The notes under the pieces were generated by a model that saw only the letters and a list, made by a program, of their open reading frames with translations, had not been told where the DNA came from and made no database searches. Source: Steinernema hermaphroditum (Eukaryota; Nematoda; Chromadorea; Rhabditida; Steinernematidae). Taken from it: a stretch of DNA of 64,000 bases. The translations under genes were made by a program, and so were the position numbers. This document shows positions 11,869 to 23,590 of this stretch, one piece after another. Position 1 is the stretch's first letter; every line of letters starts with the position of its first letter. The stretch spans positions 17,050,001-17,114,000 of the forward strand of contig CM059621.1 in assembly GCA_030435675.1 (NCBI GenBank), written 5' to 3'.

Positions 11869-12315
11869 ATGTACATGCTGCTCCGTTCATCAGCTGTGCT
11901 ACGGCAAGTGCGCTGGATCAGCACAAGACAGAAACTCAAGAATTACGTGTTTCCAGAGATCCGAAAGGAAGACTGCGAACAGAAATACGTGTCCGGCTGG
12001 GGGCCTGGAGGCCAGAAGGTGAACACCGCACAGAATGCCGTCATGCTTCGCCATTTACCGACCGGAATCGTCGTGAAGGTTCATGAACACCGCCTGCTCC
12101 CTAAGAACATCGATATCGCCTTCGAGAGGCTGAAGTTTGCGTTGGATCGTCATGTCAACGGGGAAAACTGCTATGAGGAACAGTTCAAACGACTCGAGAA
12201 AGAGCGCGAAGCTCGAACTAATCGCAAACGGCAGAAACATCGCCTTCGGAAGCAGGAACAAACGACCGAACCTAGCAATGCAGGTGTATTAGATGAAGAA
12301 CCAAGTGGAAAATAA
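11869..12315 (+). CDS. MTRFR-like mitochondrial ribosome-rescue release factor
   Basis: A class-I release-factor-like protein lacking codon-recognition domains. It matches the C12orf65/MTRFR group that frees peptidyl-tRNA from stalled mitochondrial ribosomes. A single exon encodes 148 aa. Residues 1-24 look like a mitochondrial presequence (MLLRSSAVLRQVRW, Arg-rich, no acids). The catalytic GGQ is at residues 47-49 within GWGPGGQKVNTAQNAVMLRH. A long basic C-terminal helix ending KRQKHRLRKQ follows, typical of the group for ribosome binding. It lies 131 bp downstream of the METTL16-like gene, so it is probably the second gene of an operon. ICT1 is an alternative, but the VNTAQNAVMLRHLPTGI pattern fits MTRFR better. 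Confidence 0.9.
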   Translation: MYMLLRSSAVLRQVRWISTRQKLKNYVFPEIRKEDCEQKYVSGWGPGGQKVNTAQNAVMLRHLPTGIVVKVHEHRLLPKNIDIAFERLKFALDRHVNGENCYEEQFKRLEKEREARTNRKRQKHRLRKQEQTTEPSNAGVLDEEPSGK

Positions 12316-12316
12316 A
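12311..12316 (+). promoter_or_regulatory. Polyadenylation signal overlapping stop codon
   Basis: AATAAA overlaps the TAA stop of the release factor (12313-12315), so the 3'UTR would be very short. Confidence 0.6.
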
Positions 12317-12725
12317 ATTATACGTCACGTTTCTTTGGAAATTTCGTTGCTGCTTTATGTTAAGACGTCGCTTATCTTGGCAAAGGGACTGTGGGTGTGT
12401 CCACTACAGTCGGCAACAGCGAAGCTCACCATGGTCGCCCACAAATAGGAAGCGATATCATTACTGAAGTTTTATCACAGTCTCTTTCCGAGGTTTATAG
12501 CTCCGGTCCATTCCGGCAACCTTTCACTTCCAAGTCGATACAATAAACCCATGCATTACAGCCATATGAGATTCAGGGAGTTCGAACAGTAGGAGCGAAG
12601 GCTTCCACCGCAACGCGTAGCAGAGAGCTGTGAAAATACAACCCTTCACTAGCAGAACACCTGCAAACATCTTTACTGCACACAAAAACACTTAATAACG
12701 TCAAATCAACAAACAAATGAGACCA
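12317..12725. other. Convergent 3' intergenic region
   Basis: The 3' flank between the release factor (+) and NAA50 (-). No gene is seen. Confidence 0.4.
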
Positions 12726-13643
12726 TTACTTCCTATCGATCTTCTTGACGAGATAAAACGCATCGTTGGGTTCAATACGCTTGTAGTAGTCCTTAACAGT
12801 TTCGACGACTTCAAAGCCGAACTTCTGGTAGAACTCGAGCGCTTCTTTGTTACTCGTCTGGACGTGCAGCCGCACCGAGTTGATGGACGGCTCCTTCTCA
12901 CAAATTTCGAAGACGTAGTTGAGCATCATTGTGCCAATTCCTAGCCTAGATACTAATGGATTGGAAAACCGCGAACACATCTGACACTTACCGGCGGTAG
13001 GGCGCCAGAGTTCCCAAAGTCATGATGTAGAGGTGACGCTCGCCATTCTCGTTGCTGTAACGACAGCACACTGCGCCAACGACGATGTCGTTGAAGTAGG
13101 CGAATTTCCCGAGGTTTTCGTTTTGGGGAGCGACGACATCCTTGTAGAACTTGTCGTTGTACGAAACAGGGAAAACCGACTGGTTGATGACTTTCAGTTG
13201 CTGAAATGAGACGGTAATGATTGCTCATCCTATGGACATTATCTAGATTAACAGAGTTTGCCTTGTTGACTAATGGTCACTTCCGCCAATTCAACGACCG
13301 AGAATGGTTGGAAAATGGTCACTACATTCAAGCGATTGATCTGCAGTTTTTGCAGTATTCGAGTGAGCGTGTGCCAAATTCGAACATGAGACGGCGTGAA
13401 ATTAAAGGACCGCACGCAGCGATTCAAAGTGAACTGAAAGCCCAAACTCACCAAAACATTGTGCTGGGTAATCGCGCCAAGCTGCATATCGAATCGTCCC
13501 GCGTATTTCGGGGCTTCAGGCGTCTGTTTATCGATATTAACCGTGGTCAATTTCTCCTCCAACTTCTGCAGAGCCTCGTCAACTTGAGAGGTAAGTGGGG
13601 CGTCTTTAGCGGCAACGATCGGTGCTTGAGTAGCAGACGCCAT
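12726..13643 (-). CDS. NAA50-type N-alpha-acetyltransferase
   Basis: A GNAT-fold acetyltransferase that acetylates protein N-termini starting with Met and is usually attached to the NatA complex. Three exons: 13643-13452, 13200-12992 and 12945-12726, giving 206 aa. Key family segments are present in order: INQSVFPVSYNDKFYKD (peptide binding), FNDIVVGAVCCR, YIMTLGTLAPYRRLGIGT with the acetyl-CoA motif RRLGIG near residue 133, LHVQTSNKEALEFYQKFGFE, and YYKRIEPNDA. The family is about 170 aa; this protein has roughly 50 extra N-terminal residues rich in Lys, Glu and Thr before the conserved start. An acceptor (TTTCAG) lies nine bases before the ATG, supporting that start. The first intron is 251 bp. 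Confidence 0.93.
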
Positions 13644-13659
13644 CGAGAGACCTGAAATG

Positions 13660-14246
13660 GATAGGCTTAATTTCGTATTTACACCTGCTTAGCATCACAC
13701 GCCGCGAAAAGTCGATATTCAGATGCTCAAAACAGAAGTACGGAGTCCACCGAACGCATCGCCACTTTATCCGACAACCCCCCGCCGCTGCAAGACCAAA
13801 AACCGTCATATGTTCGTGTAGAATATTTCTGCAAAAGAACTGTCTCGCAGACAGCGTCTGAATAGTGCGAGTGTCTAGACACAAATAGCTGCTTATCGTG
13901 TTCAAATCGGCACTTTTCAAACGTCTACATAGTGCCAGTCACTCATTTGGATATATAGACCCGTCTACAATTTCAAGTTCAGCTTCATGTCTGTCTAGAC
14001 TCTAGACATAACGGTCACTGGCTATCTCCAACTCGGCGCTTCACTCCCCCGCCAACAACAAGTGCGCACTACAAGTAAAGCAATGTGATATGGCAACATA
14101 TAAAACACCGTGTTCCAGGCAAATATCAACAAAACGTATCATTTGTAACTTTAGAGACCAAATAGAGAACGTACAAACACAACGTAGAATAATTATGGAT
14201 AGCGAATATGCAAAGATCAATGAGATTTGAATGTCGAAATCTTCGT
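13660..14246. other. Intergenic region, NAA50 upstream / hrpa-1 downstream
   Basis: No gene. Several GTCTAGAC or GTCTA-type palindromes occur between 13850 and 14015; the same words recur at 16730-17150. Confidence 0.4.
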
Positions 14247-15664
<1,418 letters not shown>

Positions 15665-16415
15665 GGTGACTTTCTGCTAGGGACTGCTATTTCACTGAAT
15701 TCCTACGAACTTGGAAGTCACTTGAGAGAAACTAGCTCTACTGGTAGAAGCAGTAAATCTAGAATTAGTCGATCAATCCTGTGTCTTCTTCTTACCACAA
15801 GACTCTTCTCAAACGAAACAACTAGACGTAGTCAGCTAAAGAGCTCTTCGCTACGCTCAACGACTAGCTGCACAAGAAATAGCTACGGCGCGGTGAAGAC
15901 ACGAAAAAAACTGCGCACATATATAGCTGCGAAGTCGTGTTTTCCGACGCGAAAATCGCCGAAACTATTGCCACCCAACGCATCGCTCGCCTCCGAACGG
16001 CGGATACGTTGCAGCGCGAACGGAGACCGTCGTGGGCGAACAGCGCGTCAGCGCCACGCGCGGCTAAATGTGGATAGACCAATCAATAAGCCGCGTCTCA
16101 CAGCGAAACGCGAGATTGAATAGCAAGGCGCGAAATGAAATTTTTCGAAAATGGTTTCGAATGTCTGCAGATTTCTGTTTATACAGTGTAGCATCGGGAA
16201 CAGATACACAGAATAGTGGTAATGCGATCTGCAGACAAAAGCAACCAGGCAGAGGAGACGTGCCGTAGCATTTGAGCAACAGCCGCCCCCCCCCCCCCCG
16301 AAGGCGGTCTGACAATCCCCTAGATCAGCGAATTCAGTGAAATAACAGCTTCCAGCAGAAACTCACCATCATAAGTGTAGTAGGAGCGCACGCCGGTGAT
16401 TCCTTCGGAGAGAGG
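15665..16415. other. Upstream region of hrpa-1
   Basis: No convincing gene. It contains many CTAG words and a poly-C run of 14 at about 16287-16300, and it presumably includes the hrpa-1 promoter. Confidence 0.4.
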
Positions 16416-16641
16416 CTAGACAACGAAACTTACCAAAAGGATGTATAGAAATAGGAAAAAATACAGCACACCGGTGAAGCTGCAATCAAAACTGATGTCG
16501 TGGCAATCAACGGAAAAACAGAGCATACCCAAGAAGAGCAAAGATACCATACAAGAAGCGGAAATGGGACTCTTGGAGATCTTCGTTGAATTGATGAATG
16601 GCCTCTTCATAGGCTTGCAGCACGTATTTGATGGAGCTCAT
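16416..16641 (-). CDS. Single-pass membrane microprotein (58 aa)
   Basis: Two exons, 16641-16529 and 16479-16416, join in phase across a 49-bp intron (GTATGC ... TTGCAG) to give 58 residues. The N-terminal half is soluble and mildly acidic (MSSIKYVLQAYEEAIHQF). The C-terminal half is strongly hydrophobic (GIFALLGFTGVLYFFLFLY) and ends LVSFVV. This makes it a likely tail-anchored or type III single-pass protein. A TTTCAG acceptor lies two bases before the ATG, supporting the start. Family unknown. A stop could be avoided only by assuming an 18-bp intron at 16417-16434, which is unlikely. Confidence 0.6.
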
Positions 16642-17216
16642 GCCTGAAAACGATACGAATTTGAGAAGTAAGTAAGTTCACGAAAAAAAACTGTTCTCGG
16701 ACGAGCTGCAGACTCTACTAGACAAGCAATGTCTACAGGAGCGTCGTCTACGCTGAAACAGACAGCGTCGAAGAGGACAACTAGACACAGACGTCTATAC
16801 GTGCTTGGATTCGAGCAGACCGTAGACGACGATGCAGACACATGCAGATTCCATCGGTTTCCAGCTCGTGCGCTTTCAAAAACGCGCGTACCGTTCTCTG
16901 CCAAGCATCGTCTATAAAAGCGTCGTCTGCAAGAGCGCTGTCAGCAGTGGGTACATGGCAAAAGCGCGATAAAAAAACGAAAACACACTCTCCTAAATTT
17001 CCAATCAAGAAGCGACTCTTATTGGCGACCATCCATCGCTCTCGCTCGCAGTACCGTAGTCTAGACGAGCGTGGCGTCGTTTTTAACCACAAAATAGACA
17101 TAAGCACCTGTCTACGGCCTATGGCTGTCTATATTTGAAAATAAACGGTGATATAGTAGACATTTTTCACAGTGATTCCATGTTGAATTTGACCACATTT
17201 GGAAGATGTACCGTAA
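16642..17216. other. Intergenic, GTCTA-rich
   Basis: No gene is recognised. Repeated GTCTAC and GTCTAGAC-like words run through 16730-17150. Confidence 0.35.
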
Positions 17217-17571
17217 TCAATTCCGATGGTTATGGATGCAGAGGGGAACGAGCATATTATACGGTAATACGGAGACGTAATTCAGTGGCAACATAGGATT
17301 TAACCGAATCAGTAAGAAGGTCTGGGGAAAAGCGATGAGTATCGGTAGATCGCTGATGATTCCCAGATCGTTTTCCAGATCCAGCGCTCTGAATGTGGGA
17401 TGCTTCTGAGCTGGATTGCGTAAAAAACACCCTGGACCCTCAGTCTCCGACGGCTCCTTACTGAACGTGGCCATTTGGCGGCAGCGAGGCAGCGCCTGTA
17501 GAAAATTTAGGAAGATAGTCGAGAAGAGTTGCTCTTTCAAGCGATAAATTAGCACCTAGAACCTGGGACAT
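17217..17571 (-). CDS. Possible small unrecognised gene (95 aa)
   Basis: An open frame from 17495 to a stop at 17217 is preceded by a good acceptor (TTTTCTACAG). It joins in phase to a nine-base exon at 17571-17563 coding Met-Ser-Gln followed by GT. The product begins MSQALPRCRQMATFSKEPSE and later has HPTFRALDLENDLGIISDLP. The first 55 residues look protein-like; the hydrophobic tail (VSVLPYNMLVPLCIHNH) may be untranslated sequence read through a missed donor. No family is recognised and the tiny first exon is speculative. Confidence 0.3.
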
Positions 17572-18162
17572 CCTCACTTCGTGAGATCCGTAGCGTTATG
17601 AAATAGATTGTGTGAGTCGGACCTTTCGGATATGAGAATCGCGATCCTTTCGCTCGCATTCGGAATCTACCGCCGCCGTAAATGAGTACTGTAGTAAGAT
17701 CTCTTGTGGTTTGCTGATATCTTTCTGTGCGTAAGGGTTGTTAGGGGAGCAAACAGGTATTCGAGTCCCTTGCCTTGTGGATCTATTGTCACTCCTACTT
17801 TGAAAACGTGTGCAAATGCTTGAGATCTCTGTCAGAAAACGATGCCGTAAGTCTTTCCTTTGAGTCTTCCAACCACCTTCCGTGCAACTCGGTGCTCAAC
17901 TGAACCTTTTCGTCGTCAAGAAGACTCCATTCCACCAGTTCCCCTCACTGTGATACCAAGGAACTCCCAACCCCGCAGCCCAAGGTCACCACTTTGGCGA
18001 CTCGCTATTCAGATTGAGCGCATTTACCAGTTTTTGAGTCCTCCCCCTCGGTTCTCATGCACCTTTCAACCCTGGCGGCTAATCATCTCATTAGCAAGGG
18101 CATGTAGTCTTTTTCAAGAATCGAAGTCACCCTCCCTCTAGTAGGAATCTGCATTTCTCGTA
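17572..18162. other. Gene-free gap
   Basis: No supported gene. An open frame at 17860-18141 has Ser/Pro/Arg composition without exon signals and was not called. Confidence 0.3.
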
Positions 18163-18514
18163 ATGGGTTCTTTTGTCAAGAAGGTGCAAAAAATTCTGAG
18201 CGACCTGAAGAAGTTCATCAGGGATATCCGAAATCGCCAGGATGACGAAGAGAAGATCGAGTCACTCGCTGCAATATTCCGCCCAGTTCATGAAATTCTT
18301 CTTAAAGACTACGAGCTTGAAGACCTTGATGGTAAGATGAAATTGAACCCTGTTTTAAGGCGATAAACTGATATTAGATGTGCGCTCTTTGAATTGGAAC
18401 CTTCTCCGACGAAAGGAACATTGCCTAATCATGAAGTTCACCTATCCCGGTCATCACTCGAAGCTGATCAGAGTCTTCCACAAAAATATGAGTACTCCTT
18501 TGGACGGAAAATGA
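18163..18514 (+). CDS. Small unrecognised protein (101 aa)
   Basis: Two exons, 18163-18331 and 18378-18514, join in phase across a 46-bp intron (GTAAGA ... ATTAG) to give 101 aa. The first exon encodes an amphipathic, highly charged helix-rich segment (MGSFVKKVQKILSDLKKFIR, then RQDDEEKIESLAAIF). The second is basic and ends HKNMSTPLDGK. It has no membrane segment or signal peptide. A canonical AATAAA follows 12 bases after the stop. Exon-like codon use, intron signals and the poly(A) signal support a real gene; its function is unknown, and an upstream exon cannot be excluded. Confidence 0.6.
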
Positions 18515-18525
18515 TGATTTTGTTG

Positions 18526-18531
18526 AATAAA
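18526..18531 (+). promoter_or_regulatory. Polyadenylation signal
   Basis: AATAAA directly downstream of the 101-aa gene. Confidence 0.55.
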
Positions 18532-19103
18532 TCTGTTGACATATAACCGGATAACCGACGGGTGTGTGCCAGTGGAGACGGGTGTGGATGGAGACACCAG
18601 TGTGGACGGCAAGATTGCTGGTCAAAGAGGCACTTCTATTCATGCTAACCTTTTTTGAGGTGGGCTAACGCCTTCCCCACGCCGAGCTTTATTTGCCGCT
18701 GTTTGAAGTGTTCGGCGAAATGTTCTCGGGGGTCTGTCTATGGTTATAGCTGTCTTGTCTCTGTTTTTCCAACTTCTTGCAAACAGATGTCTAAAACACT
18801 ACGAACTGTAAATGCCATAGGGCCACCCGTAGTCGAAGACTTTCTCTGTTCGTCTGACTCTTTTCGCGCCAACGCAAACGCACTGTCGAAATTTAGCCCG
18901 GCATAAGAGTACGCCGCAAGGGCTCGCTTTAAATCGATAGGCATAGTCCTAAGCCGGAGCCTAAGCCAAGCCTGGATGTTAGGCCGCACGCAAAATGAAT
19001 ACGGGGCTCGCTTCGCTCGCCCGCAGCTGTCTGTGTGCGGAATCCGAGGAGAGCGTGGTCTGAAATTCCATTTCAAATATCTATCTGTGTTCATGAAAAA
19101 AGT

Positions 19104-19168
19104 GTGCTCTTTTTTCACCCGTGCTCTTCTTTCACCTGTGCTCTTTTTTCACTGTGCTCTTTTTTCAT
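19104..19168 (+). repeat. Minisatellite, about 4 x 16-17 bp
   Basis: Four imperfect copies of GTGCTCTTTTTTCAC with small length changes. Confidence 0.8.
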
Positions 19169-20219
19169 GAAACCGGTGCTTCGGTACCGTGCAGCCGCCG
19201 GTGACGGTCCATCTGGGTCGGTGCCGTGCATCTCTATCGCTTAGTGCACATCACCCGGTGTGTGATTCCCCGAGCTATGAGTCACCACCGTTGATTGCCT
19301 TCCGGGAGGGAAGGAAACCCTGGTTTCGGCTTCGCCGTGCCAGGCACACTGGCCCAGGCCAGTGTGGTCGGGAGCTCGGGCCCGATGTTTTAGTTTTGAA
19401 CTACTGTGCCAATTCTCATCAGCATCGTAAACAGACGGAAAGCGTTTCAGGGTGTATAGTGGCTATGAACCAGTTCCTCTCTGGATGTCTGCGTAGTTGC
19501 GAACGCGCTCCATTCGGTAATCGGTTGGGGTTAGTTCAACGTCGACCTCAGTCCTCATTTTGTCTCAAATCGACCGCTCCTCAGCGATCATTTTCAGACT
19601 AGTTAGAAAAGCAGTGAAATCTCCAAAAAGGCGCCTGAATGAGTTATATGCGACTGTTGCCCACGAGAATGCCTCCATATCAGTTAATATAATCTGTCCT
19701 ATACACGAAGTGGCCGGGTCGTATACTAATAGTGAAACCGTTCAATGAATGTTTCTTTCGACCGTTCGGATAGATGTACCATCGTCTTGAGGGAGGATTA
19801 TAGAATCGTTTTATTAAAATCCAGTCAAATAAGCAAGTCTTTTCTTACCCGAATCGTTCGACATCGCCAACGTTTCAAAGACATAGTGGTGACAGTGAAC
19901 CGGTCGATTTCGAACTGTGTGTGTGGATGATCTGTCAACCGTTAACCGGTTCGGCTAGCCCTTCAGCCGATCCGTTCGTGCCCATCTCTTTTTGTGATCT
20001 AGGTTCAAGTCAGATATGAGCTCGAACAGTTTGAAATTAAGTGTTTTCTGTTCATCCTAGCAATCACTTTTGGTCTATCTCTTATGTTCTAACGCCCTTA
20101 TGAACCACTCTGGTCAATTGACCAAGACAGTCTTCTGTCCTCTCTCATATGATTGTGATTTCAAACCTTTCATCACAAATCCTAAATTTTAAGGTGCTCA
20201 GTAACAGTGTCCTATCCCG

Positions 20220-20430
20220 GATTACCCAGAGTGCGTGTCCACTGGACTAATTAGTCGCGCCAACGCAGCTGTTGTCCACCGGTCGGCGGTCAGTCAATCA
20301 ATGCGCGACTCTTGGCCGGCCAGTCGTCCTTCTGAATACAAGAAGATTAGAAGGAGAAACGACGCGTAATTAGTGGTTATGCGTGACCGCTCCCGTTCGC
20401 GCCAAAATTAAATTAGTCCGCGCTAGGTGT
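20220..20430. promoter_or_regulatory. Candidate enhancer with homeodomain-type motifs
   Basis: Within 200 bp there are three TAATTAG or AATTAG cores (about 20248, 20368 and 20410) embedded in GC-rich sequence with GCGCGCC-like words. They sit in an otherwise gene-free stretch. This is a motif observation only. Confidence 0.25.
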
Positions 20431-21365
20431 ACGTTTAGCCGTGTTGCCTAGTTCCGCGCACCTTGTCGCGTGATCGTCGCTACTTTGCTCCGTGGAATGT
20501 GTGCAGGAAATGATGTTTCTTTCTACGCTTGTTTCTCACGCCTTTGTTTACCGAGATCACCGCCTAACCCGGTGTCCTCTGCTTCACATATTTGCACTGT
20601 AATTCGACCAGTTATGTTGATGTTAATGAGCGCGCGAGACGTCGTCATGTTTCGGTCATGAAGTGTCCAGTTGCAAATTGTGTCTTTTCGACAAAGAAGA
20701 AGCTCGAATTTATGAATTAAATCACTGAGAGATCAGACACCAAATGTCTGTAGACAATAGAGATTCACCCGGTTCGGTTCGGCATCCCTTTTTCGGTTTT
20801 TTCCCTACCGGTGCGGTAGAGGACACTTCGAACTTTCATAGGCTTTGTGGCAGACCGACCGTCCTTTGCGTCTCGGATGAGACCATTTAAGACATGTCAT
20901 CACACCGAATAAGACAAAGTGGAGGATGTCTCTTGAGTCCATGTCCATTATTCGGTGTCATTTGATTCATGAAATAAAATCATGGAGATACCTAAGCACT
21001 TATTAAGCGATGAGTCAGTGTTTTCTGATTCCATTTTAGACGGCCTTGAAGAATGATCAGACTTGCACTTCTTGTAGCCACTAGACAGACGGCTAAGAAA
21101 CTGCGACTTCCTGAGAAACTAACGAAGCTATTTAGTTTTTTTCTGAAGTTCATCCATCAAAAGCGAAATGCGTCTATTTTGATTTTTGGACCCCCCCCCC
21201 CCTTTAATTGGGGCGGTTTGCACCTACATATATTCAAAATAAGTCTTTCAATATATTTTTTATGTTAAATAGAAACATTATTGGGCCAGGCTTATGTGGC
21301 ACGCGAAGCCATACATGTGATACATTCCGAATAACAATGGGACTTTTATACGTTTTACCGACAAA

Positions 21366-21973
21366 AGATTTAACTGGAAGAAGGGAAACCTCTCGCTCGC
21401 GACGTGGGTGGTCGAGTGCGTCTTCTCCGGAACGGCGCTATGGACATCCGGGTTCGAGTCCGCCTTGGAGCCCCTGGCTGGAGGGGTCGCTTATATCGGT
21501 TTCTCTACCCAAAAGAGGTGATAAGAGAGAGGGAGGATGCTTCATATCGCAACTTGTCTTGTCGGAATTGCGATATGGGTACACTCCCACAAAAGAAATC
21601 TTTTCATTTTTGAACTTAAAATAACCGAAATTTGTTTTGTATCCGTGTCACTGACTCCGAGCGGCAATTTATGTCTGAAAAAAAGATCACTGGAACAAGT
21701 CGCACTCTCCGGCCATGCACACTTACGATCTCCATTGTCGCTCAAAAGCGCGTTCCCGAAAGTTCGTCAGCACGATAATCCACAGGGACATTTCAATGCT
21801 CACATGTGGAACGTCACCTTGAGGGTGTTAGAAGAAGAGGAACCTCGTGGGCGTTTCCGCTCTGTGGTCCTAAGGAGAATTAGATGTCATGGCCAAATGG
21901 CAATCAGAGATTAAGACGGAAATACCTTTCTTCACGTGGATCTTGAACCTTTTGTTCCTCCACCGTATCCTAA
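21366..21973 (+). mobile_element. tRNA-derived SINE-like repeat, copy 1
   Basis: The 0.6-kb repeat starts with a tRNA-like head. An A-box-like TGGTCGAGTGCG is at 21409-21420 and a B-box GGGTTCGAGTCC at 21450-21461, as in Ser/Leu-type tRNAs. A tRNA-unrelated body follows. A second copy in opposite orientation is at 29119-29694. Transcription by RNA polymerase III is inferred from the boxes. Confidence 0.7.
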
Positions 21974-22129
21974 CCCCAGGAATCTGTGATTTCCTCATGC
22001 ATGACTCCTCTATTACAATCTCAGGAGATAGAATTCACCTTTCAATTAAAGGTCATTGATGCTGATGAACCTATTCAGTCCAAAATACCACCTTCGTATC
22101 TTTGTCCACAGTACCCCTTTCCTGCGGAA

Positions 22130-22480
22130 ATTCTTGATTAGCGCTCGTTTTTCGGCTTCCCCCGAAATCAGGCGTTCTTCCGCCTCCCGCGCTCCTCTAA
22201 TTAACGTCAAAATCAAGGAAGCGCCGAGCGATGCCCGCTCGCGCAACGTCGTTCTCGCGCTTAATTATGCCAAGTGGGAAAGATCCTCTCGTCGCCCTTG
22301 CGCGAGCGAGCGGCGACAAAGGCGTCAAGTGCGCCCACCGCCAAGGGGAGAGGCTAACGGTCATCGGCGTCGATTATTATTGGCGCGTTCTCAAGGACCT
22401 TTGTTTATTTGCATAATTATTGGCTGCGCCGAAAGCGAATTGCCGAGCTGTCGAGTGTCCACAATAAGGTCGTCAGTTCC
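22130..22480. promoter_or_regulatory. GC-rich block with POU/homeodomain motifs
   Basis: A CpG-rich segment contains TAATTAACG (about 22198) and an octamer-like ATTTGCATAATTA (about 22407-22419). It differs sharply in composition from its surroundings and lacks a convincing coding frame. It may be a regulatory element of the nearest gene; this is weak evidence. Confidence 0.25.
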
Positions 22481-22956
22481 GTCGCTTTTGTTTTCGGTTG
22501 GAAAAGTGGCCTCTAAAGGGCCAGAGTTCCCTTTTTTTGCAGGAAAAGGGAAGCGGTTGGTTGACGGTGGTTTGTATCTGTTTGCAACTTTTGGTAGTAT
22601 CTGAGTAGCGGTAGACAAAGCGGTCCCTTTCAGACAGTTTCCTGAAAAGTGAATTGGCTGTTCTATGCATCAGAGAGTTCACTTTTAACGTAACTGTCTG
22701 GCGACCCATAAGTGACGTCTAGAATGAGATGAAAGAGACTGCCTACAAAGTGAGGAAGCTACAAAAGAGGCCGTCTTTCCTTTAAAACATCCCAAGTCTG
22801 TCTGCAACACACCTTGCGTACGACCCATAAGACCGTCTATTCACTGTATTAAGACGTTCAGCTTAGGGTCATTCATAATCTCGTCTATGATCTGAAATTC
22901 TTATCGCAGAATAGTCCAATTACTGTAAAGCAATAACGTGACTCCCAGAACAGTAG

Positions 22957-23590
22957 TTTTCTTGTGGACACGGGCATTAAAGAAACATCAGACACAAAAA
23001 AAGAGGTAGAAATTGCTTTTTTTCTGAGCACACAACCCAGAACAGTGGCCAGTCTCCGTTCTCAGATCATCCAGCAAAACGTCAACAATTAATGGACAGG
23101 GTCTTTCATTTGCTGTATCTGTGTCCTCAGCGATCGGTCGGATCGTTCACTTGCTCTCTCCGAAGCTCGAATGAGTTGAGTGAGCGGTCGTTCTTGGCTT
23201 AGAGATCAGGAAATCAGTTGCATTTTGCCTGTTAAAGTATCATCGTTGGAGGCTCACATCTTCGACACCCGTACCAATGAAACGAATAACTGTGTTTGTG
23301 ATGTTTTCGGGTACGCCAATATCTCAAGTCAGTTGAGTTATACTCAGATATGAGAAACCGGACTTCCTTTAGAACCCTTAGAGGAGTCGTTTGGTCGTGC
23401 ACTGTTTTTTGGCATTATGGCACTTGTGTACAACTAAATATCGTTTTCACAAGTCATGCACCTCTGTGACACACAGATGTCCATTACACAAAAAATAGGA
23501 ACCTCTTTTCTTAAATTGGACCCACTAAACTTAATTCTATATCTTGTCTTGTGTCCAATGTTTCTTTAATGCCCGCGTCTACACGAAAGC
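22957..23590. mobile_element. Inverted-repeat DNA element
   Basis: Arms at about 22961-22997 and 23549-23590 are inverted copies sharing CGGGCATTAAAGAAACAT and flanking GTGTC/GACAC words, about 0.55 kb apart, with no coding content. It is probably a non-autonomous DNA transposon; the target duplication was not resolved. Confidence 0.55.

Larger units (their letters stand above)
18532..21365. other. Gene-poor region, left part
   Basis: No exon set could be assembled. Open frames at 19189-19602 and 19560-19748 lack ATG starts or splice context. The region contains a minisatellite (19104-19168), a block of TAATTAG motifs (20220-20430), and a dispersed repeat word (20849-20900) that recurs at 24611-24662. 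Confidence 0.4.

Noticed and set aside
13850..14015. SMAD-type GTCTAGAC palindromes as a regulatory module
   Set aside because: The words are common in several spacers here (also 16730-17150) and may simply be a local sequence bias.
19189..19602. 137-codon plus-strand open frame
   Set aside because: No ATG start, low-complexity Arg/Ser/Pro composition, no splice context or recognisable domain.
21400..21475. Functional tRNA gene
   Set aside because: Pol III boxes are present, but the acceptor stem does not pair and the sequence is part of a 0.6-kb repeat present twice.
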